Shown piece by piece: positions 1 to 26,600 of a DNA stretch of 64,000 bases (its first letter is position 1; each line of letters starts with the position of its first letter). Made by a program: the position numbers and the translations under genes. This DNA is from Mycteria americana (lineage: Eukaryota; Chordata; Aves; Ciconiiformes; Ciconiidae): NCBI RefSeq assembly GCF_035582795.1, contig NC_134366.1, forward strand, positions 111,094,256 to 111,158,255, read 5' to 3'. A model generated the notes under the pieces. The model saw only the letters and a program-made list of their open reading frames with translations, was not told the origin of the DNA and did no database searches.

Positions 1-11171
<11,171 letters not shown>

Positions 11172-11595
11172 ACACAAAAGGCAGAACTGGAAAGGCCACA
11201 TCCCGGCCACTGCTAAGGGACGCTGTATATGAGGCAGTCTTTCTTTTCTTTCTCTCTTCCATCCCTCCTACCCATTGTATTACATTTACAGCACAGAGAT
11301 TGTTTTTCTCCTATGCAAATGAAATTCATGGCTGCAGGTGCAGCACGTCCTGTTAATATCCTTTCAAGTGTGAAATTGTTTTATATTACCTGGATTCTGT
11401 TCTTGCTTATTTTCCTGAGCTAGCGCGAGCCCTCTCCATCAGCGTTCAGCACATCGTTTGCTTACCAAGAGCTGTGGTCGCTGCTCAGATAGCATCTGTC
11501 TGAGTGTGGTGCTCAGAGTGAGGATGCATTTACAGAAGAAAAGTGTAAGTGCAGCAAAACTAACATCCATAATTAAAATAGTGGGTGGGTGGGTG
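11172..11595 (+). terminator. DIPK1C: DIPK1C 3' UTR with proximal poly(A) site
   Basis: ATTAAA at 11572-11577 is followed by a strongly GU-rich stretch (GTGGGTGGGTGGGTGCGG, then GTATGTGCATGGTGTTTG), the expected layout for a cleavage site near 11590. A second candidate, AATAAA at 12151-12156 with a GU-rich region about 45 bases on, would give a longer UTR. Which is used cannot be read from sequence. Confidence 0.55.
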
Positions 11596-12156
11596 CGGAT
11601 AAGTATGTGCATGGTGTTTGTTTTAATTCCTTTGTGGAGTGAGGTTTTTTTAAAGCAGGGACAGAGCGCTCTGTGTGAAAAAACAATCATCTCAAATAGG
11701 GAAATGTATTGTCACACGAGTGAAGAGTGGCTTTTGTACAAAGCAGTCCTTTCTGATGTCCCCAAATGCATTTTATCTGGTGTGTTGCATTACCTGTGCC
11801 ATAGCTAACTTTCTGGGGAGAAATTATATGAAGGTACTTAGGACTTTTCTAGAGCAAAATAATTATAGCCCTGTTGAGTTCCCATGTGGGTACTCATATT
11901 CTGCAGGGGAGAGGTATGAATAATGCCACTGAATTTTCCCATATGAACAAGCCCTCAGGCACTTGTACATCAGAGCACTTGATAAGGAGCACTCCTTTGC
12001 CAGAGAGCAGAATTCCCCAGGAATGCCAACCATCTGTCCTTTGCACTGAACAGAACAATATCCAGACCCAGAGTTTTCTTACACAGTATTTTTTTAATGA
12101 ACACAAGGAAATTTTTCGTAAGAATTCATTATCTTGCAATCAGTTACATAAATAAA

Positions 12157-15100
12157 GATTCCTAGATCAACTTAAAATCATTAACTTTGCCTTTCAAACG
12201 TGCGTAGCTGTGGCTGGAGAATCGAACACACGGGTTCAGAAGACATTGCATGCGTTTAGGCCCAATACTGGGCAATATACCCATGAGCTGCTTTTGGCAT
12301 GAAGACATTAAAACCCCCACAAACAGAAAAACCAACAGCCTATGGCAGCCTTCAGCTCAGCAGGAGTCTTCAATATTAAGACTGACAATACTGGTTTGTG
12401 GATGTGAGACACAGAACAACACCTAATCCTTTTCATCTTTATACGCCTCAGCCTTATGACAGCCCTGAAGCCTGTGAGCACTAATTATACATAAACTTTC
12501 CATTTCTGGCGTGGTTCTTTAAAGTGATGTTAAAGACTGCCTGTGACCAGAAAAATGCGAGCTGCTTAGGAGACCTTGACACTTACCCAAAACTAGCTCA
12601 AATTTTCAGACTAGTGCTAGGTTTGTTTCTATTTCTTGCAACAGACTACTGTTATTTTAAAAATCACGCAAGCCCCCAAGAAGCTCACAGCAAGGGCAAG
12701 GTCGGCTGCTTTGCCTAGGGCTGTACTGAAGACAAGCTGCCGCTAAGCCAGAGCTACAGCTTAGGAGCTCCTGACTGGTAAAGTTGTGCTCAGTCCACGC
12801 TTCCCCTCTAAGCAGGGAGACAGACAATGTTTCTATACCTTAACATCATCCTTTGCAAAAGCAGGAAGGCAAAGCAGGATAAGAAGAAACCCAAATTCCA
12901 GAACAAACCCTGTCACAAAGTTCTGAAATTGATAGAGGAGAAAATAATTAAGGATAGAATCAGATTATGGTAAAGGGTCAGGGACAGATAAAGTATCAGG
13001 TAGAGAGAAGATGAGGAAAAAGAGGCGAAGGAGAAATAGGAAAAATGAAGTAAAAAAAAATTGGCCCATTTTGTGAAAACATGATTTATGATGTAAGATT
13101 GAATAAACTGGCACTTAGTCTGAGGAAGAAGAGACAGAAGAGAAGCACGGTAACACTCTTCAGAAACAGAAAGAGGCTGATACAAAGAGAACAGGAGAGA
13201 ACTGCCCTGTCCAGATTTCCTTGGTGGATATGACAGGCCATGAGCTTAGGGAGGAAAATTCCCTAGGATTTTTCAGGAAATTCAGGCTAGACATTTGTTA
13301 CAGGTTTTCTGTAAGGAACAGTGGAGATATGGCACAGATCATTTGGGAAAACTTCAGTCTTCCTAAGTTGTGATTCTTAACTACAGGCAAGAGTGAGCGC
13401 CTGTCAGGAGCGATGTACATCTAGTAATGTCCATGATCCTGCCTTGAGGTAGCCTTTTGTCTCCAAGTCCTGTGATTCTGCTATTACCAGCTTATGTTTG
13501 TGCTCTTGTGACTCCCTCACAATGAAATCCACCCTTCTGAGACACAGGGACAGGTAACTCACGTTATATGTGCAAATGCATGGGCTCCCCTGGGAAGGGA
13601 AGGCACAGAGCTCTCCGACTGCGCCAATGATGCCACAGAGCCTGCTGGTGTGATCAGGGTTCCTGCGTTCCTCCCTGCTGAAGAAGGCACTGATCCTTGC
13701 TAGATGCAGTATACACCCCAAACGCTGCTGGGGAACCCAAAGATCTTATACATTATCCCTCTCCTGTTTCCCTGGTCCCATTAATTCTTCCCTCCTTCCC
13801 AAGCCCGGCGGGTACCATCAGGGAAGAGCAAGCATCATGCAGACACCCTGTGCTTTGCAGCAGTGTTACACTCTACCATGGCAGGACTCCCCTTCCCATT
13901 TTCAGGTTTGCATTTCAAACAGGCTAAATTTCTGTTGGATGTGATGTTTCAGTTTTAAAACGGGTGGGAAAAACCTAGCGCAATGAAGCCCGGCGGCAGC
14001 CAAACGCTGGTGGAATGTCACTCCGCTCAGAAGGTCCTTCTTCTTGGCAGGATTTAGGAAGGGAAGCTGCCTTTGACAGATTTCTCCAACCGCCCCAGGG
14101 CCTGGCTGCAGCCACCTCCACCTGGCAGGGACCTGCTTCCCCCACACCACACACTTTCCCAGGTCATTACGTTTCACTTCTTCTTTTCAGGATACAGAGA
14201 ATAATCCTCAGAAACCTCTCAAGAGCGACACAAATGGGTTATTTGTACTTGGCTGGCCTGTGATATTGCATATCAGTGGTGCAGCCAGCTCCGGCTGGCT
14301 TTGGTACATCTTCACCGGTGAGTGGAAAGACAAGGAGCATCTGACAGGGCTTGATTCTTCACTGCCCCCCATGCACTTTGTAAAGTCACTCAGACCTGGG
14401 AAATGGGAGAAAAAAATTCTACCAGTGAAGCAAATGAAATATTCCAGCTTATTTAGAAAGGTACCAATGCCCAAAGCAGGAATAAAACAGTAGTCATGCC
14501 TTTATCTCCCCGGGACAGAAAGAAAAGAAAATGAAGACACCGTGTTAGTTGCCGTTTGCCTTAAGGAGGCAAGTGCGACCTGCATTATTTTACACCCATG
14601 TTTTATGGTGGAAATATCTATACAGGTGTTTGACAATGAAGAACCAGGCTCACATGTCCCTTCCGACAAAGCCCTTTTCATACTGCCTCGGCAGCACTGC
14701 CCACCAAAAATAGCCTTGGCATAAAGAGAGACCCAGCTGGCACGTACTTCAGAGGGCATGGCCGGGTCGGGCGGGTATTGAATGAGAGTCCTGTGTGCTG
14801 TTGAACCCGGGCTGTTGGCACAGTTTCTTGCAATACAACAGCCAGCAGTGATAGCTGGGAAATTCTGCAGCGAAACAGTCCTGGGGTATGGTCAGAAAAT
14901 GAAAAGTTGTCAAAAATTATATCATGCACTACAAGAGTCTAATTAAATAAACCCAAGACACCAAACCCCTCAATTTAAAATGCTTTTAAATCCATTTTGA
15001 AAATGTCTAACATACTCGGTTTTGACAGTTTCTATATGGAAAAATCTGCAAGTTATTTTCCCACTTTTAGTTAATTCATACTGAAAAGGTTTGCAAAATA

Positions 15101-18100
15101 AAAAGATGAAGAGTGAAATGAATCACGATTTAAAAAACAGTGCTTTGTCTGGTCTACGCAGTGCAGCTTGTTAGTACCCTCATCGCTTTCTGATGTTTAC
15201 TTTTCATCCCGATTCAGATGAGAAATTTCATGAAAGCTCAAAATCTTTTGGAGAGACTCTTTCACCCAGCCCCAGTGGTCAGATCCGGGAAAGAGGAGGT
15301 CCGCATATAGTTTTTGAAGTCAGCTTTGCTTCCCACTTCACTTCTGTCTACTGTTTGTGATCTTAACTTGGGCTGCAATGGTTTCTACTTGCGCTCTCTC
15401 ACTTTCAGGTGTCTCCAAAGCACCTGCCTGCTGGCATCCCAGCTTGGTATCTTAGTTCACCACAGCTTTGCAAAATCATAGACTATGTAAGATTCTTCGC
15501 ACTGTTCATCCCCTCCGTATAAAAGATGACTCCTCTCATATAGATTCACTAATAACATTTGGCTGCACTGGGAATGGCCACTTAATCCAAGAAGGCTGTT
15601 CCCGTTCAATTGATCTCAGCCCCATCTCTTTGCTCAGTCAGTCTGTTCCTGAATCCTTTTCGCCCTATAAAAGTGGCACTACCTCTTGATTCATTTCTAC
15701 CACTTGCTGCATTAGTGCCTTACTCAGCAACTTTCTCCCCATATTTATGGCTCTCTGTGGAACAGGAATGGCATTAAGTCATTGTTTATTCCTTCTTTGC
15801 ATCTCGGTTAGCAGCATGTGCTTCAGCTCTGCAATAATCTCATTATACTATCTGCTCCCACATTTTACAAGAGGTGAGTCCAGTTGGAGGTCTGCTTCAT
15901 AATCTTTAGGAAAGATAAATTCAACCCTTTCCTCAAGATTTTCACAGAATGACTACTTCTTAGATGCAGATTTTTGGCCAATTGGCATTGTATGCTCTGC
16001 AAAAATATCTGCAAGCAATAGTCCTGCACCAGGGTGATGTGAAACAGAGCAAAACTCCGTGCCCCAAAGGATTTATGTGGTCTCCCTTGTGTTTTGAGGT
16101 TGACTTAATGGCGACTAACCCAGAACAGCAGGTCATTGCTATAGCCACAGTTTTTCATATAGAGCCCACTACTCCCTAGTGTGAACTCACTGGTGCCCTG
16201 TCCACCGAGAGCATTCGCATACATTGCTCAAGTCAGCAACAGATGTAACAACAGGTATTTGGGACAGGGGGAGAAGAAAGGGAAGGGTTTGCTTTCTTTT
16301 GATTAGAAACATTGACTGAACAAAACACTTCCTACAGGTGAAAAATGGGATCAGGAACTTGAAGGAGTTAGAGACTCCTCACTGATTTTTTTTTTTCCCT
16401 TGGTTAAAAAGTGTAGAGCCAAGCTGCCCTGTTTATTTTTATGTAGTTTGCAAAAAAGAAAAAAAGAATTAAAGAAGCCACATACCATGTTGCCTGTCTT
16501 TCAGCAGATCATATTGTTGTATGTAACAGGCAGGAAGGTGATAAATTGCAGCTTTTAATGAGTATCAGGCTGTAACATCTGAGCCTTGTGGTTGTAATAT
16601 CAGTTGACACATCTGAACAACCAACTGTAACAAAACCCATAACCGGTATCGGTGGAAGCGTACAATCAGATTAGGCATCTTGGCAGATGCTCTCGGAAGC
16701 CTAGTACAGATGAGCGATGAAATCCCTCTCTTGGGGCTGACTTGCAGTCAGTCCAAGCAATAAGCGGAGTCACTCTGCAGAAGCCTCAGTCGCTGCCACT
16801 TTCCAGGATCCTCCGTGAAATCAGGAGAAAGGCTACTGGGCTTTCAGTAGCAGAAAAAGGCAGCAACACGTAGAGAGGGAAAGAATGAGTTGCCTGGAAG
16901 CATGAAAATACAGGACAACTGAACTCAGAACTGAAGCTCATAAGAGACCTCGTACTGAAAAATCAGAGAACATCAATAAATTGATTGGAAAAAAAAGCCC
17001 GAACACTTTTATTGCAGTTCTTCAAAATAAAAAAGAACAGCAGCACAGGGGATATAGTGCAGGCATCCCCAAAGCCATTTGTTGTACGTGTCTAAAGATC
17101 TGTCAGGTAGCCTGTGGAGCTGTAGAATGACGTCTGCAGCCTGAAGGCTAGGCAGAATAAAATAACTTAGCAAAAGCTTTTAGCACTACTATTTACATAA
17201 ATGCAGAAAACCGTCCTAATTAGTAACAACCTACGCTGGCCAAAAAAGGAGAAAAGCGTGCTTTTCTCACTGAAAGTGTTATGTCTATAAATTAAAGTAT
17301 GGCAAAATGTGGAAATCCCTGGAAGGCTATGATCCCTGAAAAGGCTATTGTACTTTGTTTAAAGTTTTGATCCTGCAGGCTTGGGCCCTAAGCAGCAGAG
17401 AGATTGCCGAGCTCCTTTAAACTCCATGATTATTGGTGCCTTCTGCAATACACTTTGAGCTCCTTTTACTGTAAACTGGAGGGGCTTTTTTCCTGCACTA
17501 CAAATGTGCCTAAGTGGTGACGGCAGCCAGAAGGATGTGCATATGATCCAGTGCATAATCACTTCCACAAGCATCCCCTGCTAGTGCTTTCGAGATACAT
17601 GTAATCCAAGCTGGAGACTATTGTGAATACCTCTCATTTTCCCTTGCTGGTTCCTTAGCGGTTTGCTTGTAGCTAGTTAGAAACAGAATCCCCCATCCTG
17701 CTTAAATTGGTTATAATCTCTCCAAGATTCGTGCTACAGCAGGAAAAGACCAAACTGCATGGAGTTCAGGATGGGTTCATTCTCTTAAAGGTACGACATG
17801 CAAAGCTGCAGGAAAGAACGGAGGTTAACTTATATTTCTAAAGAAGAGGTTCTCTAGCTAAATGCAAGTAGCTGAGAAAATAGATGTTTCAACCAGTATC
17901 CCATGTACATTTATGAATTAACGTTTGTCTATATTTGCATAATCTAAAGCCCTCTGCTCCTTTCCCATTCAAAGGAAAATTTAAAAAAGCAGAACATGTT
18001 TACTACTCCGAATTTCAGAGGTATACCAATTACTTCTTTCCCATTTCTATGTCAGACATTTCAGGTTGTATCTTTGTCCTTAGGAAATGGATTTTTTCCG

Positions 18101-20267
18101 TTATCCCAAGAAAGTGAATATCTGGAAAAACGCTGTTTCCAAAAATTATTTTTTCTCTTGTTCAAGGGTTATTAAGCACCATTCTAATCTTGCAGAGAGT
18201 TCTCAGTGGCTAAATATGTATTACTTGAAACCAGGGCCTGATTAATGGACTCAATGTCTAACAATAACTAAAAAAATACCCATGTAATTACTCCAGTGTT
18301 CAGAATTTCGCTTTTAATGGAACGATACCAGTACCATCCTATCTGCTTCTAGATCACATGTGTACACGTAAGCGCTTTGCCAAACTTATGCTTAGATATG
18401 CCTTCACATGGATTGAGACTACAACTGACTCTTGGCAAAACTGTCCATCTGGACCGGAGCATAGAGGAACAAAACCAAACCCTTACCAACTTATACCCAT
18501 GGTCTTTCTTTTAGTCATCATATTCAATTGTTTGTGGAGTAAAGGCAGTGGGTGTGCACGCAGATACTCATGCATCTCTTTGTTGAACTGTAACTTCTTG
18601 TAACAAATGCTCAGTGAATAGTCTACAAATGCCCGCTATTTTTATTTTTCCTATTATATTCCATATAAATTGGGAAAATGCAAGGAACATGAATGGGCAT
18701 CACACAGTGTAGAGAAATAATGAAAAATTCATGGAATGCTTAATTAAATTCTGCATTTTTACCCATTGATTTCACTGACCTTTCTTAAGTGATTAAAGAG
18801 TTAAATTTCTTGCATAACATTCTAGTCTCCAACTCTTAGAAAATACTGGATGAACAGTATTATATTAGCCAAATCAGTATCGCTGAAGCGGCATTAAATA
18901 ATGCAAGTATACTGCATGAATTTCCATTGCCATTTCAGTAGATATCTTTCAAAAGCGAAGAAATGAAGCCAAGAGCTGGACAGGACAGCGATAAGCACGA
19001 CTGAAATGCCTGCAAATGGACTCTACATTAAATAGCAGGGACAGATCTTCAGTCCCACCTCATTCTTTTTGCATTCATTTTCCCTTGCATATGCACTTAC
19101 GTGAATTCATATGTGATCTTAGCGTGTTTTAAGGCTCAATTGGATTTACACCGGCATAACTCACTGGCATTTCAGTGTGTGCTCTTGATTCACGTCAGCA
19201 GGCGAGCAGGAGCTCCTTGCATTTTAAATGGGCAGAGGTAGGAGTAATATGAGCAATAAGCTAATTTAATAAATGTGAGAATACAGAAGTTTCGCTGTAG
19301 CCCAGAGCTTTTTTCTTTCCCCAGCAGAAATCTCTGTGGAAAGGGCAACGCACAGCTGTGCCGTCTCAGAAGTGATCCAGGGATGCTCCTCAAGGACCAC
19401 AGCACGGTCCATCACTATCACTCCGCAGACGCTGGCTCAGCAATGGCATCTGGTGATGGGGCTGGTGACCCCACCGCTCGCCATCCTGCTCCTCCTGCCT
19501 GGGCTGCAAGAGCCTTTCCCACGCCGAGACTGGTGCCTCAGAGGAACACCACATTCATGTCAAGGAGGGCAGCGAAAGAACAGGGAACAAACGCGGCACC
19601 ATGGAAGCTCCTCGTCTATTGATTTCACCCCGTTGCCACAGATCCAGGATTTTGACAGCCTCACACAAACTTTGCTGAGAAAGACCTACTCTCACAACGT
19701 AGCCTGCTGCAAAAAGGTTGTAGGGATGAATTTAATACTATCTGCTTTTCCATGTGGGAAACAGATTTGTCTGAATAATCAGTACAAAATAAGGCAGTTT
19801 TTCTGGAAAGCGTAAAGGAAGAGAAAGAATTTGTTGAGCTCCACCCTTTCATACTATAGACAGCAAAGCACAGCAAGGCTGTGTTTAATTTGTAGTCCAG
19901 GAGTTCACAAAGCTGTCAGCCAGGTCAGATGCCGTCTCTGGAAGCAACGGGGATTTCAATGCAGGCACACACACCTGCTAGGGCATTTGGATAGAAGTCT
20001 GGTAGCTGGAGCGTGCAACTGCAAGGGCTATAAATATTTAAACTAGCTGCTCTGAGTGCGTATTCTCAAGCTGCAATGATGCTGGAGTGCAGAGCAGAGC
20101 TGGAGCATTGCCGAATCAATAGGTATGGGCTTTTAAAAAGTGCTTGTATGTATCTCTGTGGACACTTCTGGTACTATGAAGAGCTATTAAAAGCAGAAGA
20201 TAATGAAGTCTTTTCATTAGAAGAAGCAAGCCATACCAAAAAAATATAGCCTTCCTCTTGCATAGGA
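12157..20267. other. Intergenic DNA, no gene seen
   Basis: AT-rich, with scattered open frames of 60-105 codons on both strands. None shows family motifs, a splice-consistent partner or coding-like composition. The largest in this part and just beyond (19336-19815) is in a locally GC-richer patch and is not recognisable. I saw no tRNA, rRNA or clear mobile element here. Confidence 0.6.
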
Positions 20268-20635
20268 ATAGGGAAGATTATTATGAGAAGAGGCTGAGAG
20301 AACTGGGCTTGTTTAGCCTTAGGAAATGATTGCTGTGTACAGCTAACGGGATCGTGTAAAGAAGGTGGAGCCAAACTCTTCTCAGAAGCGTGCGGTGGCA
20401 GGATGAGAAGCAACAGGCACAAGCTGGAACATGGAAAATTCCAACTCAGTATTAAGAAAAAGTTTTATACTGTGAAGAGGGTCAAGCACTGGAACAGGGT
20501 CCCAGAGAGGTTGTGGAGTCTCCATCCTTGGAGATATTCAAGCTTGACGGGACAAGGCCCTGAGAGATCTGGTCTACTTGGGCCTCCTTTGAGCAGGAGT
20601 TTGGACTAGGTGACCTCCATGTCTCAGTACCAGCA
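20268..20635 (+). mobile_element. CR1 LINE 3' fragment, plus orientation
   Basis: The stretch with GGAACAGGGTCCCAGAGAGG, TTGTGGAGTCTCCATCCTTGGAGATATTCAAG and TTTGGACTAGGTGACCTCC follows the 3' end of avian CR1 elements in the right order. It is 5'-truncated and has no intact reverse transcriptase frame. Confidence 0.85.
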
Positions 20636-23600
20636 TGCAGCCTTTCAAAAATGTCAACCACAGTTTAAAAATCAGAGAAACATAATGGTCTTCCTTAACC
20701 ATTATTACTCAAAACACCCAAATGTTTCTTCTAACGGTGGCTAGTCTTTATGTGAAGGAGCCAAAAGCACATATTTGGTCTCTACCTAACAAGTGGCCCA
20801 TCCAGTTGTTTGCAGGCATCTCCTACTCTAAGCTGAAGCACTGATTTCACGCTTTGGCCTAGCCAAAGCCAACTCAGGCTCTGAGGAAGCTGAGGAATGG
20901 GGAGAGCAAGAGTTTCATGAATGTCAAGGAACTGCAGAGTTGCATTGCCAACAGGATGAATCCTCTGCAAAATTCTTGAATCCCAAAACTTAATCTCCGT
21001 CTGAACTTCTAGGACAACATGATCACGGTTTAAACATTTTGTTGTCTCTATTAGGCTAAGTGGATAAGGGCCTCACTGTGCCAGGTGCTGGACAGGACCA
21101 GAGTAATAAACAATGCCTGAGTTTGCATTCGTATTTGGACCCCTCTGGCCTGCTCTGTAAGTGACCTTCAGGGGCAAGAGTGGATATCAGTATTATCTGT
21201 GTCCACTGCAAGACCTCAACATGAGAAAAAATCGGAATCAAGCCCAAGAGTTTGGTGCCCTTTGGTGTGACTTAGATTCTTCCTCCCAAACAGCACCTCA
21301 GTGCTGGGAAAACCCCACTGTTCCTCCTTTATCTTAGGCACAATTGCAAGATTAAGGACAGAAAGAGACCAGCTAAGGACTGGAGGTACAAAGATTTTAA
21401 AAAGTAGCTGTCTTGTAACTAGCAGAGAATTATAAAATAAATTCTACAGATATACGAAAATAAATACCTTTTAGTCGTTCAGATAAATAAGACATCACAA
21501 GGTTCTAAATAATGTATCATTATTGTTAGAAGCTAGAATATTATTGCTTTTTCTCCCCAAAGAAGTAGTATATGTGGCAGATACAACAGGGTTGCTGGTT
21601 TGTGTTTAGGTTTTTTTTTTTAAAGCATTATGCCAAGTTGCTGTTTTCAAACACATGTTGATGCTGGGAAGAAATGGGCATGTATCCATCTTGCCTTCAG
21701 GCCAAACCATTTAACCAGAACTGGGAATACTGACAAACTTTCTCAACCTCTCTCTCTCTCCAGTGCAATTGTATAAAGCAGCCCTTTGCAGATCTCTCTA
21801 TGAAAATGACCAGTAAAAATATCATGCTGTGTGCTTCTGTTTATCAAGTGGAAAATTATTTTTAAAGTACTCCTGAAGAAAGGTAACAGGTAAGTAGCAA
21901 ACGTTCTCACGGTCATTATAAAGCAGTATGTGTCAGTCTGTAAATCAATAGCTGGCTCGATGCCATTCGCGTCTGAGTGGAACCCGACTATTTTTGCAGA
22001 GTTCTGCTCACGGCAGCTGAGTATCAATGCTAAGTAGTGTGTAGCTATTAGGGAAAAACCGAGCATGACAACACAAATCATGGAGCCCCTGCTGAACATC
22101 TCTGCACATGGCTGCTTCTTCTAATCACCAGCAGAATTTAATGAGACACCTGCAGTTTATAGACACTCTTGTTCCAACATAAATTGCCCTGAGAGCACAA
22201 AGTCTTCTTTTAAAAAATATTCTTCAGTAAACCATAAACCACAAAGAGTTCATTGTCACTAATAACATACTCCTCATTCATTTATAGTTGTATGAAAACA
22301 TATTCCCCCATACATGACCTACAACAGATCTGAAGATTAAGTCAAAGGCTGTTAAGATCTCCCAATTAGCACAGTTTTCAACCATTTTAGTTTTCATTAA
22401 TAAAACAGTGCTGGAGACCTTGAAATTGACCCCTTGCAATGCTGCAAAAAGAGTAATTCTACATAAATCTGACCCGTATGAGGTGAAGGAGAGGACTGAA
22501 TGCATCCCATGGGTCTCTAGGTAGGGACAAGCTCAGGCAGACTGGGATTCCTCCTCTGCTTGAAGCCGCAATGGCATCCAGCTGACTGCAGCCACGGATG
22601 CTCCTGCCTCGCCTTCCACTGCCGTGGCAGTGAGGGGGCAGCTCGGACTGCCAAAAACCATAGAGGCAGTTCATTAGAATGCCAGAAAAGATAAAGGTAA
22701 CGTATACCTGTGTCATACCTTATCACATTTGCAGAGAGGAGGCGAAAAAAACCTTTATTTTCTAATCAGCAATGTGTTCTCTGCTGCACGGCAGAAGAAA
22801 CAGAGAATGGCATCTGCTAAAAAGAAAACAAAACCGGCTCCTCTGAATCAGTGAGCTTAGAGAGAGAGAAGAGGCTTGTTGCTGGGAATTAGGGACATTG
22901 TCATCCAGCAGGTAAGCAGATGGCAATCACTGGCATGTATTGCTGCGTCTATGGTGTGCCCCGGGGCTTCGGTGTCTTGGACCAGAACATGCTGTGGCCA
23001 CAGCAAAGCAGCCTAGCAGACTCTTCACTAGGTGCACAGGCTTCCCAGGAATTTGGCTACGAGCTGTTTTGTTACCATTGACAACAACATTTTTTACTTT
23101 TTAACATCTGGGATGAATACTTGAGGATCTTTGGTCTACTTTTGTTGCGACCTGCAAATATCTGAGAGTTACCTTAAGACTTTCCTTAGAAGGGTCCTCA
23201 GAAATTGGTAGCACATTATAAATTGTGATCTGGGCTAACACAAGCCTGCTGCTTGTAGGAGGAAAAAGATTTGTGGCATTAGTTAGTGGAAGAGCATTTA
23301 AGAGCAGCATTGAAAAAAGCAATGGAGATTTCATTGTGCTCCTCTTCTGTTGTCACATATAATCTATTTGTCAGTGGCTGCCTCGCCGACATTCCATATC
23401 CTCTTGCCTCCACGGACAATAGCTGCATTTCACACTATGCCAGCTGGTGTAAATAGACACATCTCCAGTGAAGTTAATGGAGCCAGGGCTTTTTACACAG
23501 TCTGAGGATCTGGCGCTGAATATTTTAAGCTGGCTTGCAGTCTCATCAGTTATCAAATGGGACATGTCAGAGAGCCACCCCGAGTCAGACAAAATAGTTG

Positions 23601-26600
23601 TCTAACAGCCCTGCTATCAGGAAAGCCACAAATGCTCTCACAAAAACAGTTCTGGTGGAGCTGGTAAGTATCTTTTACGATATATACCTTATGGAAATAA
23701 AAGGGCAGTACATTTTTATTCCTCTCACATTATTCAGAGATTTTCTCATCATCAGAACAAGAAAACATCAGAATAAGTTTATTTGAATAATGATTTTTTA
23801 ATAAAGTAAATGGAACCTTCTCAGCTAACGGCAGAGGAAGAGAATAATGTTAATGGAATTTTCATTAAAGAAACCTTCTTTTCAAAATAGTACAGACCAT
23901 TGGGAGAGGAAAATTAGCAGTCACATCCTCACTGGCTGCAATCTGGCATCGCTCTAGCGACAGACTAACATCTCGCCTAGCGTCGCAAGTGAAATTACAC
24001 AGTCAAGTTGTGCTCTGACATATGCATTTGTTATGCACTACCTCATTTTGTTACTTGTTACCTCAGGGCAGAGCAGTAAATTTATTTTTAATAATGAGAA
24101 ATAAGCAGGTGACAACTAACAACAAACTTCTTGAGGGTTTGGCCTTCCTTAAAAACCAAAACCAAAATAGCCTACAAAAAATACAGATTTCAGGCTTTAA
24201 TCAAGCCTCAGTGGTTCAAACCCTCATTCCTATGGCATAGGGAAGCTTTTACATGCTCAGTTCTTGCTAAGCACAGGGTCATTTCTGTATCACCTACACC
24301 CCAGGGGCCAACCCCGTGGATCCCATTTACTGCCACAACTGAGGCTGCAGCTGTACGAAGGATTAGTTCTGTTATAGGCTGGGCTATCTTGATAAGCAAG
24401 TTCACAGTCAACTTCTGAAAGAAGCAACAAACATCCTACCTCCAAATTACGTGAAGGTAACCTATTGATTTGGATTTTTTTCACGTTTTAGTATTTTCCC
24501 ATGCTTGAATTGCCTGTGTCACTGTTACAGCCCCCGGGACACAGAGGCTGAGAACCCCACAAACATTAATGCATTTATCCTTGAGCAATATCTCTACAAA
24601 GCAGAGCTTTGCTACTATTAATTTTCCCATGTATTTCAAGCAGCTCTCATTTATAACGATTTTTAGAGTTAAAAAGGAGTCGTTAGTTACACTGTTATTT
24701 GGATTATTAACAGTCACGGGGAGCTAGGTACATTGCAGGTGGATACTCCAGCTAAGTACTTAGGTGCATCTCCCGGCACAAGTATCTTTGAAGCCTAGCC
24801 TGAGCTGACGTGCTGAAGGACACAAGACGCTTGGAGGAAAGGTAAGAGTGAGGCCCTCACCTTTGGGCTAGCATTTTCAGCCCAAAGCCTCCAGCCCCTG
24901 TGCATGCCTTGCATTACCACCCTGGGCTGGCATCCTGCCTGCCCGGCAAAGCACCCTGAAGCCCAAGCTAGTGCTGGGGTTTCGGCTGTAAAGCACCAAC
25001 CATCTCTGTGGTCGGCAGCACTGGGAGAAAAATCAGGCGGTGGGATGTCTGTGGAGATGTCTGTGCCTCTCTCCTTCAGTCCTTTCAGAAGGGAGGAGAG
25101 GAGTTGCGGCAATGCCTCCACGACCGCTGCAGAGACTGAAGGTCAGGTAGCCGGGTTAGCTCAGACGCCGAAGTCAGCCTCCCTGGAGTCAAGAGCAAGT
25201 TCGGTGCGAGTTCATTTACTTTCCATTGCAGGCTGTAAAGGTGAGGTGGCATTTGGCAGTGTTTCAAAGAAAAGGAGGTGATGAAAGGTGTTGAAACATA
25301 TACGCAGTGGGTACGAACGGAGAATCAGGTGAATAAACATCAAATACGGAGTCCTGGGAACAGAAACCCTTTTTCCTATCAGTCAAATCACAGCCGGGAG
25401 GCCCAGTCTAATTCCGTTAGGAAACCCAGAATACCTGAGAGGCACAGGAAAAACCTGAAACTTAGCAGGAAATCTGCTCACGATGAAGCCACTGAGGGAG
25501 CTGGTGAGAGCAATTACTTGAAGGCATGGAGCAGAGCCAGGAAAAACAGACAACAATCGACCAGACGTTATAGAAGATTCTGGGGATAAATTGCTCTAGA
25601 GAAGTGCAGTGCTTCTTAGGATTGGATTCAAGGGTACTTGAATTATTTTGTGAGTATTGAGTAGTATTTCTTGTGTAAAGCCTCCGCAGCCAGCTGCTTG
25701 GGAATTTTTTTAGTAACTTTTTAATGACTGAGAAATACCAATTAATCAAAGCAAAGCTTTTCCAAAAAAATGTATCATCTACTTTGAGAAATATCCACAG
25801 GAACACAGAAATGGCACTGAACTAGCGTTTTTTTTTTGCCAAGTTATCTGCTAGGCTTAATGTCTAGGATCTGTTGTCCTGTGGCTGCTCAGCAAAAGAA
25901 GTGGTCCTGCAGATGTCAAAATTTTCATACTTAGGAGTAGCCCTAATTTGTGAGTTGCCTCAGAGCATATGACCGCACAGTTTCCAGAACCCTTTTGCAA
26001 AACCGGCATTGTAGAAGCCCCAACTCAAATGATGATTTTCAGAGAACAGCCTCACCATTTGGGAACTGGAGACTTTGAGCAAAAGGGGACTTTGAGATAG
26101 AGAACTCCCCACAACATTTGGGATTCCTCTGTTGCTGTGAATGATGCTCACTATGTTGCATAAAACAAACTCCCAATTTTAGTGTCATATGGGCATGCCC
26201 TCCATTAACAGAGGGTTTAATAGCTTTGAAGTATTTTTTAATGAACAAGATCTTCACATCTTTCAGTACTGAGATCAAAGCATAAGTAACTCTTACAAAC
26301 ACTTTCTTTGAACCAGCATTAGAAATCGATTTGGCATTTGTTGTATCATTTGCCCCATTCTTATATAAAAGCCTCCTATTCAGTTTTGCATATAATTTTA
26401 TTTCGATTGATGTGATTTTGGTTGCAAATAATCACACACGTTAAAAATCAGCTAGCCTTGAATAAGTCTTCATAAAAAACTCAATACTCCGTGCTGCTCA
26501 TTCTTGGTAATTGATGCATTAATGCACACCTGATTTAAAATGCGTAGTACAAATACAAAGTGCAAATTACAGCAAACCAAACTGCAATCAAAGTTGTCAG

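Noticed and set aside
19336-19815. 159-codon plus-strand frame
   Set aside because: No recognisable domain, overlapping frames of similar length nearby, no splice partner or known family.
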